Origin: Planctopirus ephydatiae | GTDB taxonomy: Bacteria > Planctomycetota > Planctomycetia > Planctomycetales > Planctomycetaceae | Assembly: GCF_007752345.1 (NCBI RefSeq) | Contig: NZ_CP036299.1 | Span: 682,001-746,000, forward strand | DNA length: 64,000 bases | Direction of reading: 5' to 3' | Shown: positions 43,638-53,000 of the stretch, one piece after another | Position numbering within the stretch: the first letter of the stretch is position 1 | Layout: each line of letters starts with the position of its first letter | Notes under the pieces: model-generated | What the model was told of the DNA's origin: nothing | Seen by the model: the letters and a program-made list of their open reading frames with translations, nothing else | Databases searched by the model: none | Position numbers and translations under genes: made by a program

Positions 43638-43829
43638 TCAGGTCCATCTCAAGTACGGGTCTTCCCACAGGACGGCTGGATCGTCAAGGTGTCGTTGAGA
43701 TGCAGTTTCGGCAGGAATCGCCAGACGTCTCAGATACTCTGCACGAAGCAGATTCAGTAGAAATGCCCCGGCAAAGATTGCCGCTGAAATCGAGGTGCGT
43801 GCTCTGAATGGCTGCTTTTGCCGCAGCAT
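43638..43829 (-). CDS. Possible small membrane protein
   Basis: 63 aa from ATG 43829: a basic start RQKQPFRAR, one hydrophobic segment TSISAAIFAGAFLLNLLRAEY, then an acidic/aromatic end DDPAVLWEDPYLRWT. It is 61 bp upstream of the lipoprotein gene on the same strand. No clear ribosome-binding site. Longer minus-strand starts run into the FliN-like gene and are not used. Confidence 0.4.
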   Translation of the reverse strand: MLRQKQPFRARTSISAAIFAGAFLLNLLRAEYLRRLAIPAETASQRHLDDPAVLWEDPYLRWT

Positions 43830-43992
43830 AGTGATCGACTTTTTCGATGGCAGAGATTCATCCAGCAGCGATGACTCTTGCGCCGATAGGAGTTTCGTAG
43901 AAGTGTTGCTTCGCTTCAGGGGTTGAATCAAAACTTGCGACCCCTGATGCGAAGCCAATTGGCGGTGTGGTTCCCTGCTCTCGAGAATACCC

Positions 43993-45183
43993 ATGTCTGA
44001 ATCTGCAGAACCTAACCCCGCGACAGATCTTTCACCCAGTTCTTCCGAGAGTTCTGCTGGAGGAGAACAGCTCACTTCTGCCGGCATCGAGCAGTTCGAG
44101 AAGCTCAAATCGACGTGGCTGAGCCACCTGACGGAGAACCTCGAAGCTCTGGTCACGTCGTTTCAACAGGCGACGGATCTGGCCACTCAGTTTCGGGTGA
44201 AGGAACTTTCTGCCGAATGGGTGACACAGCATTTAGCAGTTCAACATGAACCGTGGCCTGCTGGTGAAGCGGCAGGTCTGGTTGTTGAACTCGCCTGTGA
44301 TGAGACATTTTTTGTGGTGTTATTGCCAGAAACGATCGGCTTGCCCGGCTGGTATACGACGCCGGATGCCAGTCAGGAATCACGACTGCAAACTTTGGCA
44401 CAGGAATGGAGCATTCTTCTGCTGCCTGAGTCAATCGAGATAGGTGCCTCAAAAACGATTACGGTCTCGCGCATCGCGGGTCATGTCGAAAACCTGCCAC
44501 TGCATGCCCGCCTGCTGGCTTATGCTCTGGAGGTGACGACTCTCGAGAATCCGCCAGAAGAAGACGAAACACCCGCGATCATCGTGTTGGGGCCATTTCC
44601 TCTATCAGCAAAAGATGGTCAGCCATCGGGGTCGAGTGCCGATGCTGCATCAGGATCCAGCCAGACTGGCATGACGGGAGTCACTCCCCAGAACTTCGAG
44701 GATGAATGGGAAGAGGCCTCAGCAGACCTCGAGACCGAACGTCGTCAGAATTCCAGTGCCGAGCGACAACCGCCCGATTCACAGGCTGCAGTAGCGCCAG
44801 TCGATGGCCCGGTGGATGATCTGCTATCGAACTATGAGGGACTGGCCGCTCAAGATCCAATGGAATCTGAGTCACCATTGGCTCAACAGACGATGCCTCA
44901 GCAATCGGTGACCAGCCAATTGATGCTGCAAAGGCTCTCTGGAGTGCGGGTGCAATTGAGTGTGCGCCTGGCAGAAAAACGCATGCCCCTGGCTGCTCTA
45001 TTGCAATTGTCACCCGGGGCTCTGGTGACGTTCAATAAACCCTGTGAAGACCTGCTCGATATCTATATTGGGAATCGGCAATACGCACAGGGCGAAGCTG
45101 TCAAAATCGGTGAGCACTTTGGCGTGAAGGTCAATCGCTTAGGGCCACCCCCCGAGAAGCCCAGCAGCCTGATTCTGGACTGA
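43993..45183 (+). CDS. FliN/FliM-like SpoA-domain protein
   Basis: A 396-aa protein from ATG 43993. The C-terminal ~80 residues are a SpoA domain: LSGVRVQLSVRLAEKRMPLA, LLQLSPGALVTFNKPCEDLL, IGNRQYAQGEAVKIGEHFGV, as in FliN, the flagellar motor switch and C-ring component. The N-terminal ~200 residues (FEKLKSTWLSHLTENLEALV, EWSILLLPESIEIGA) look like a degenerate CheC/FliM-like domain. A Ser/Glu-rich linker (~215-300) separates them. Family role: torque/direction switching of the flagellum, or type III export. No other flagellar gene is in the window, so it is an orphan copy here. Confidence 0.88.
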   Translation: MSESAEPNPATDLSPSSSESSAGGEQLTSAGIEQFEKLKSTWLSHLTENLEALVTSFQQATDLATQFRVKELSAEWVTQHLAVQHEPWPAGEAAGLVVELACDETFFVVLLPETIGLPGWYTTPDASQESRLQTLAQEWSILLLPESIEIGASKTITVSRIAGHVENLPLHARLLAYALEVTTLENPPEEDETPAIIVLGPFPLSAKDGQPSGSSADAASGSSQTGMTGVTPQNFEDEWEEASADLETERRQNSSAERQPPDSQAAVAPVDGPVDDLLSNYEGLAAQDPMESESPLAQQTMPQQSVTSQLMLQRLSGVRVQLSVRLAEKRMPLAALLQLSPGALVTFNKPCEDLLDIYIGNRQYAQGEAVKIGEHFGVKVNRLGPPPEKPSSLILD

Positions 45184-45417
45184 TGGCCATTGACCTCACT
45201 CATCGGGTTTTCGGCCACCCAATCACATCGATGACTGGCAGGCAGGCGATGATGAAAAATCGATAAAGTCAGCCAGTGCAGAAACTCCCTGTAGAGAACT
45301 CTTGAACATGTTGAGCATAATGTGCCAAGTCCGTTAAGGCTCCTGAGTGGCCTTTGTCTGACATTGCACTTTCATGCCTGACTGTACTCCACAGTTGTAT
45401 TCGACAGGTTGGCCCTT

Positions 45418-47007
45418 ATGAGTTCTGCCGGCATGCCCCAAGACCCCTCCGCTGATCCCGAGAAAACTTTCATCGCATCCGATGTGCCTGATGGTGCTTT
45501 GGCAGCCACGAACATTGCGCCCGACACAGTTCTGACTGGCTCAACAGATGCTGGAGGCGAAGCGACAGGGAAGAGTTCGTCGACTACTGCTCCGCAGCGG
45601 ATTTCTCAGTTGGGCGACTTCCGTTTAATTCGCAAGCTTGGCGAAGGGGGCATGGGAGAAGTTTTCCTGGCTCATCAGGACAGTCTTGATCGGAAAGCGG
45701 CGATTAAAGTTCTGTCCAAGAAAATTGCCGATAAAGGCGACTTCGTGAAACGGTTCTATCGCGAAGCGCGGGCGATGGCGAAGATCGATCATCCGAATGC
45801 CGTGCGCGTTTATGCCGTTGATCAGGATCACGGCGTGCACTTTGTGGCCATGGAGTTCATCGATGGCAAGAGCATGCAATACTGGATCGAGACTCTGGGC
45901 CGACTTTCTGTTGGTGATGCAGTGCATGTCACGTTGCGATGTGCCGAGGCTTTGCAGCATGCCCATGCCATGAATATGGTCCATCGCGATATCAAACCTG
46001 ACAACATCATGCTGACGGCTCGTGGGCAGGTGAAGGTGGCGGATTTTGGCCTGGCCAAAGCCATCGACGATGAAGACAACTCGCTGACACAGAGTGGAAC
46101 CGGGCTGGGAACACCGTACTATATGGCTCCCGAGCAGGCGCGCAACGCCAAACATGTGGATGGCCGATGCGATATCTATGCCCTGGGGGTGACGCTCTAT
46201 CATTTTCTCACGGGAAAACTGCCATTTACTGGCAATACCACCGTCGAACTGATCATGAACAAAGAACAGGGAAAGTTTCCACCGGCGCGAAAGGCGAATC
46301 CCGAGATCCCGGAAAAGCTGGATCTGATCATCGATAAGATGGTGGCTGTCTCTCCTGAACAGCGATTCAAGGATTTCGGCGAAGTGATTCGTTACCTGGC
46401 GATGTTGGGCCTCGAAAACCCTTCACTGAGCTTTATTCAGGCTCCCGACAAGGTGGTGGCCACAGCCAATACGGCCACTGTCAAAAGTCCTGCTGCCGCC
46501 ACGCGAAGCCTGCCCGCGGTGCCGAAGTCTTCCGCTGAAGATGCCGCCCAGCAGAAGCAGGCAGCGGCGAAGGAGATCACCTATGCAATTCAGTTCATCG
46601 ATGCCCAGGGAAAGCCATCGACTGCGAAGATGACCGCCCCAGCAATTATCAAAGGGATCAAAGCCGGCATCATTGACCAGCGGGCGAAGATCAAAAAACC
46701 AGGTGCGAGATCCGCGATTCCGATTGCTCAGCTCCCTGAATTCGAAGATGCCATTCAGGCGATCATTGTTCGGCAGGAAGCGGAGAAAAAAGGCCGGGAT
46801 ATGAAGTCGCTGTATGCCCAGATTGATCGGCAGGAGCGATGGCGAAAGTTCACCCGCAAGATTCGAGCGGCCCTTTCAGGTGCCTTGGGCTGGGTCAGTC
46901 TACTGATCTGGCTGGGATTGATTGCCGGTGCGATTTACGGGGTCTACCTGCTGCTGCCACTCCTCAGACAGAACATTCCGTTTCTTGAAAAGCTGGGTGG
47001 AAGCTGA
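45418..47007 (+). CDS. Membrane-anchored Hanks-type Ser/Thr protein kinase
   Basis: A 529-aa protein from ATG 45418; a TTG start at 45409 adds three residues. The kinase core: LGEGGMGEVFLAHQ loop, Lys 97, HRDIKPDNI (~189-191), DFG (~209-211), GTPYYMAPEQARN activation loop. A ~130-residue linker contains ITYAIQFIDAQGKPS ... AGIIDQRAKIKKPG, which resembles a GYF_2/DUF4339-like domain. One hydrophobic segment near the end (WVSLLIWLGLIAGAIYGVYL) anchors it, leaving only ~15 residues outside, so the kinase is cytoplasmic. It is convergent with the giant envelope protein gene 78 bp downstream. Confidence 0.93.
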   Translation: MSSAGMPQDPSADPEKTFIASDVPDGALAATNIAPDTVLTGSTDAGGEATGKSSSTTAPQRISQLGDFRLIRKLGEGGMGEVFLAHQDSLDRKAAIKVLSKKIADKGDFVKRFYREARAMAKIDHPNAVRVYAVDQDHGVHFVAMEFIDGKSMQYWIETLGRLSVGDAVHVTLRCAEALQHAHAMNMVHRDIKPDNIMLTARGQVKVADFGLAKAIDDEDNSLTQSGTGLGTPYYMAPEQARNAKHVDGRCDIYALGVTLYHFLTGKLPFTGNTTVELIMNKEQGKFPPARKANPEIPEKLDLIIDKMVAVSPEQRFKDFGEVIRYLAMLGLENPSLSFIQAPDKVVATANTATVKSPAAATRSLPAVPKSSAEDAAQQKQAAAKEITYAIQFIDAQGKPSTAKMTAPAIIKGIKAGIIDQRAKIKKPGARSAIPIAQLPEFEDAIQAIIVRQEAEKKGRDMKSLYAQIDRQERWRKFTRKIRAALSGALGWVSLLIWLGLIAGAIYGVYLLLPLLRQNIPFLEKLGGS

Positions 47008-47085
47008 TAGGTCCACTCTCGTCATGCACTCAATCAGTGGATTGCAGAGCCTGACGGCTTCTTGAATCTGTCTCGAAAGGCTTTG

Positions 47086-50000
47086 TTACCCAATTGCTGA
47101 GCTGTTCCAACTGGCCTGAGTCGCCAGGACAACCAGCAAAGTACACAGACCTGCCACACCGAGGCCAGCCAGAATGGCAAATAGAGGTGGGAGAGTCAGT
47201 GCTGCAATTGTGAGGATGAGAATCAAAAGGAGTGTGGTGAGCTGAAGCCAGCGCTGTTTCTTGTCTGGGGTCACAATTGCCACCATCCAGGCTGCCAGAA
47301 CGATGGAAGCGCAGAGCCATAACCATCCCCAGAGAGATCCCTTTCTGCCGGAGGGGACAAATTCAAGTGCCAGGCGGGCGTCGCCACCGGCTTTCGAGAA
47401 TCGCACGGTCTGGCCACTTTGAGGAAGTTCTGCCACAACGGAAAGTCCTTGAGAGACAGCACCTCGACTGGCGGGCAATTCGAAATCGACCATATCACCC
47501 AGACCACCACCTAAGCCGCCCGTGGCAACACTCGTCCCGCCAGAACTGGGAGCCAATTCAGAGAGGACGAAGAAATCGTCGCGTGCAGCTGCGTCACGGG
47601 CTTTATCCTGGCCATCCTTTGCTCTCAGCAGACCCATTTCATCCCACTGAGATGATGTTGACTGAGACGAGGTTGACTGAGCTTTGTTTTCTCCCAGAGC
47701 ACGCTGCTGGAGTGCAATGGAATCAGCCGCATTACGTCTCACTGCTGCTCGACCAGGTTCCACAGCTTGACTTCCTCGATCAAACTCCTGTTTTCGAGCT
47801 GCGGAATCTTCTGACGATGACAAATAGCGTTCCAGCGATTCGCCCGATTTGGATTTTGCCAGATCCAACTGCTGGCGCTGCTGTGACTCTTCCATCCGGT
47901 TCCGCACGGCACTGTTCAAGGAATCGAGCTGCCGATCGTTGAAGGCCTGGTACTGACGACGGGCATCGAGTTGTTCCCGTGCGTCCTGACGATCTTTCTT
48001 GGATGGTGCGGACTCTTGAACAAATTCGTTTTCCGTGAGTTCGGACTTAAACCAGAAGGTTTCACCTTGAGAAAAATGATCCGCCTGAGACTGGCTGCGG
48101 TTATCGGTCAGGATCTGTAAAGCATTCGACTGTGCTTCGAGAGCACCTTCGGAAGGTTGCCCCAGGATGATGCCGTTGACTGCCAGCCCAGAGTCAGCCA
48201 GTGACTGGTTTTGCAGGCTCAGCTTTTCACCTTTTTGTTCGACCTTGCGTTGTAATTCCTGAAGTTGCTTTTGCGTGGCATTCAAACTGGTTTCGTACTC
48301 ATCCACAGCGGCTAAATCTTTGCCTGAAGCACGACTACGGTAGCTGGAACCATCAGAAAGTAATGACTTCAGTGCGATGCCATTTCCCAGAGCCTGTGCC
48401 TGAAGTGAGAAATTGGTCGAATTGTCGGCAATCGAAATCAGATAAGACAGCTCCTGCAAGCGAGCCTGTTGCAGTGATAACTCAGATTGCACCAATGAGG
48501 CGCTATTCAGATTGTTACGCGTGAGGTCGGCCAAGCCAGTTGCCTGCAGATCGTTGGGAATGGAAACCGCCCAGCGTGTGCGGGAAACCGGAATCCCGAG
48601 AGCTTCATCTTTTTCGGGGCTGATGACTTGTGGTGCCGGAATATCGAGTTGGCGGGTTGTCCAACCACCTCGGGCCGGCAATCGGCCATTCAGCTTCCCG
48701 GCAATAGTGATCTGCACGGTAATCGAAAGGTCGGCAGCACTTGTACGGGGTAAAGCCACCAGTTGAATAATTTGGCCGTCTTTCGACGATTGCACCGCTC
48801 GGGAAGGGGCACCATCGATCAAGACCGTGAGGAGTCTGGCTTCCGCAGGAATGGCCAGCGGCAGGAACTGGCGCGAGCGATTTTTAATCAGGTAGGTGGC
48901 ACTGGTTCGATAAGTCCCATCGCGGGAGAGAATCGTTACCAGGTCGGCCAGATTCACACTGGCCGCTGCCAGTCGAGCCTGCGTTAACGCCACGGCTTTC
49001 CACTTCAAAGAGACACCGGAGCTTTTCACTCGCAGAAGTTCAGCAGCCCGTTTAATGAGATCATCATTCAGTGCAATACGCAGATCATCGCGAGTGACGG
49101 CATCGGCCTGTTCGGGAGCTTCACGAGTCAGCACGCTGCGCGAAGGATTGAGCAAGAGGACATAATGAGATTGCGGAATCGACTCGACAGAGCCTGTGTT
49201 GGTGCGGTCTGCCTCAGTCGTTTCAAAGCGTAAGCCGGGCGAATGCACCTGGAGGTCGCGAAACTCCGTCGTCGCGACTGCAGCCAGCGAAAGGCTGCCC
49301 AGAACGGGTGTTCGCAAAGAAATCGTCCAGTGAGGGCGACCATCTTTCCCTTTGGAAGTAGCAATCGACCGGATTTCAGCACCAGAAAATTCGAGTTTGC
49401 CAGCAAATTCAGGGCTCGCAGAAACCTCAACCACATCGGCAGCAGCACGAGCAATCTGCCAGTTCAAAAGGAGTGAATGAGCAATCGCACCATCAGTCAC
49501 ACTGACGATCGATAGCGATTCAGCCGCCAGTTGCGGCTCAAGTCTCGACAGCGAGAGCGAAATGGGACGGGTGGTCTGACTTTCTGAAGAAAACGCGAGT
49601 TGAGGAGCCTGACCGTGTTTAAGTTGAGTCAACCCGGGAGAGAGGGTGGCGGGATCGATGGATCTCCAGCCTTCCAGGTTGGAAAAGTTCGCGGTAATGG
49701 CGGAATCTGTCCAGAGACCGACTTGTGAACTCAATCGATCCACATCGGTTAACTCGGGAAGCTCCAAGGCCATAGACCAGCGGTTCTGACCATTGCGGCT
49801 GAAGGGGACTGCCCCAGCCAGAAGAATCTCCAGAGTCCCTTCACGTGGCGATTTCCATTCGAGAGTCAACAGGTGCTGGCCTTCTGTGCGGGTTTCGTAC
49901 CAGTCCTGTAAGCCTGCACTTTCGACTCTGAGTGGCTGCCAATCTTTAGGAAGACGCAAGGTCAATGTCGCGCGAGGCACACCCGAGACCTGAGCGATAA

Positions 50001-53000
50001 TCCGCGTGGTTTGCTGCTGGCGTGTGGGAGTCATGAGCACGCCATGCTGAGCCTGGGCGGTGATGCGGGACAACTGCCTTTGAACCCGCAGTTCCAGTGC
50101 ATAAGGCCTGGCCGAGAATCGATAGGCGAACTGTGGAGCGGCAGCCGGGCGACTGACAGGGACTGAGCCACTGAAGCGAGAAGTATCAATTTGTGTCAGT
50201 AACTCGGTTTTATTCACCCGCACGTTGAACTGGCGAGCCGCGAAGACACCTAAGGTTCCCGTTTCATGTGTCACACCGACAGGGATCAGCTGTGGCGCTT
50301 TCAAAACAGTCGGTTCTTGCGAGACGGGAAGTTCGAAATAGGCATCGATCGTGAGGCGGGTGGTGTCATCGACATTTCGTCGCAGATAGACTTTCAGTTT
50401 TCGCGCGGGGTCTTCGCCAGAGAGTTCCCAACTGCCGACATCGGGGCCTGTGACCGATTGAATTTTGAGTGCTGGTGGAACCTGAAGATCGAGTTCAATG
50501 ACACTTCCCTGCCGGATCAGATATTCAAGCCCTGTGCTCACCTTCAGGCCGGTGTCATCAAAAGAAAGAGCAGTGAGTGAGTTCAGCGAGACTGTGCGGT
50601 TGGCCACATTGAGTTCACCTTCGGGCTGCCAGGAGATTGACACCTCGTTGTAAGAGCTGAGTGAGACTTCGACCTTTCGCGGCTGGTCGTTTCGGGCGGG
50701 TGTCTGCCGGAAGCCTGTCGTAGCGCCATTGAGCCGGACGAGCAGACCCTCTTTGGGAAGATTCCAGATCAGTTTACCACCGGTCAAAGGTTCGAGGAGG
50801 ATCTGGAACTGGCCAGCCGAGGGTGAGGAGTTGCGATCAATAATCGTTTCCAGATCGAGGACATGCAGTCCTTCTCCAGTGATCAGGATTTGCTGCTGCG
50901 AATCTTTAGAAACCAGCGGGGCTGCTTTGCCATCCAGTTCAGCCCGGTTCCACGCCAGTTGTTTGAGTGGTAAAGCCATCAATTGAGGAGTGCTGGTTCT
51001 CGACAGATAGACCAGCCTCGCTTTTAAGCGAACATCATGTGTCCACTGGCTCTGGGCGGGTGTGGCTTTTTCGTCTGCGGGAGCTGGTTGTGCTGCTTGT
51101 GTGGTATCGGGTGCGGATTTGACCTGTGGTTTAGGTATGAGATCGACCGCTAATGTTGTTTCGGCCAGCCCGCCGGCATGAGGGGCTGCGGCCTTGGGTC
51201 GTTTGTCGGGGTTGGCCTTCAAATACAGTTCGAGGTACTTTTCGTAAGGGATGAAGACCTGCTGACTCCCTTCGAGAATCGCTGGGTCGGTGAGATCACC
51301 ACTCGCCACAGGAATGACTGTTTGATTGACAGGAGGCGAAGAGGGAAGAGGGGCTATTGCCTTCTGAGCTTCCTGGTCGTTTTTTTGAACTTCTTCCTGT
51401 GCTAAAAGTGGAGTGACACAGGCCGACCAGAGACATAACCCTACAAAAAGGCTTGCCAGTTGACCTGGGCCAGACCATCGAGTTTTGCAGCAACGTGAGA
51501 GGCAGCACGTCAGACAGAGATCGATCAGTGAGTACAGCGCGACACCCAGCCACACCATCAGTCCCCCGATCATGGCGGCAAACAAACCATCGAGCCAAAG
51601 CTGTGCACTGGCGGGAAGCACACCACTTAGGCCAATCACGAGGGGAAGACCAATCCCGAGAATCAGCCATTTGCGTGTGGCAGGAAGTTTACGGCAGAAC
51701 CACGCGATGAGTGCTCCCATGCAGAAGAGCCAGCGTCCCCAGAGTGTGATCTCCTGACGGTCAAGATAGGTCAGTTTCAATGAGGCGACTTCTCCTCCAT
51801 CCAGGCTTTCGCCAGTTCCGACATAGCGAAACTCTCGGCTGCGTGTACCGGCAGGTGCCTGCCAGTTCAAAGCCAGTGAGAGCCGGGATGTGCCTGATTT
51901 TATTCGCCACGATTGATCAGCACGACCTGTCAATGTTTCAGCCCCTTCGCCAGCAATCGCAGGACGTACCTCAGGAGTGGGAGTTGCTGGCGTTTTACCA
52001 TTGATCACTTCCTTGCCAGCTTCTGCAGGAACCGGCATGCCGGTAGCAACCGGCTGCGGCTGGTTCAAAGCCACGGCAGAATCGGTTACGGTGCCGAAAG
52101 GGTCACTCAGTTTTGGTAAACCAGGTTCAGCAGCGGGAGCCGCAGCGCTGGGAGGCGCAGCAGGCTTGGCACCAGCCCGCAGCATCTTGCGAGATTCTGG
52201 CATATTCGAGTCAGCCTGTGCTGGAGCATCAAATGCAGGTATGGGGGCATCGATATTGGACATCGGTGTGCCATCCATCTCTTCCAGACGTTTCATCGAT
52301 TTCTCGACAGCCTCACCAGCGAAATTTCCGACGGCAGACTCCGTATAGGAAAATGAGGTTGTGGGCGCTGCCGTGCGGGAAGCGACCGTTCGTCGTTCAG
52401 CCAGGCCACCCAGAAAGAACCAGGGTCCTACGCAGACGAACAGCACCAATCCCAAAGCAAGAAGACCACCGGCACCGGCACAACCCCAGAAACCAGCCTT
52501 GAACCGGAGATAACAGGCTCCCGCAGTGAAGAGAATGATGAGCCCAGCGACCAGCAATAAGGGAATCAGGCGATCCCAGCTCGGTTGTTGGAAGAGTTCC
52601 TTCAATCTGGCCAGTTCTCCCGGCTGATCGAGCGGAGCGGTCGCTTCCAGTAAACCATTCTGCCTGACGAGTAACAGTTTCTCGGGATAGTGGACTTCCC
52701 ACGTCTGCTCGAGCACTTCCACGGTTTCGAGAGCGCTCGATGACGTCACCACATTCAGCACAGGGGTTGTCCCCTCAAATTGGCTGGCCTGTGCCGCTCG
52801 ACCAGCCGTTGCATGATCTGTCTCGTAATAGACGACCACCGACCGTTCCATGCCGCCGACAGCTGAACGTGCAGATGTGTTGTTCGCACCCTCATTTCGA
52901 TTGCTCAGAGGAACCAGAAAGCCTCGTGAGGCAAGCCTGGCTTCTACAGCCCGCCCATCAACCATCACTGCCCACAAGCGGCTCCCCTGACCAGACTGAC

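Noticed and set aside
43274-43807. 177-aa plus-strand frame
   Set aside because: It lies antisense to the lipobox lipoprotein and the 63-aa frame, is Cys/Arg-rich without family pattern, and has no ribosome-binding site.
47277-47942. 221-aa plus-strand frame
   Set aside because: Antisense shadow of the giant gene's C-terminal region; Arg/Pro/His-rich with no start context.
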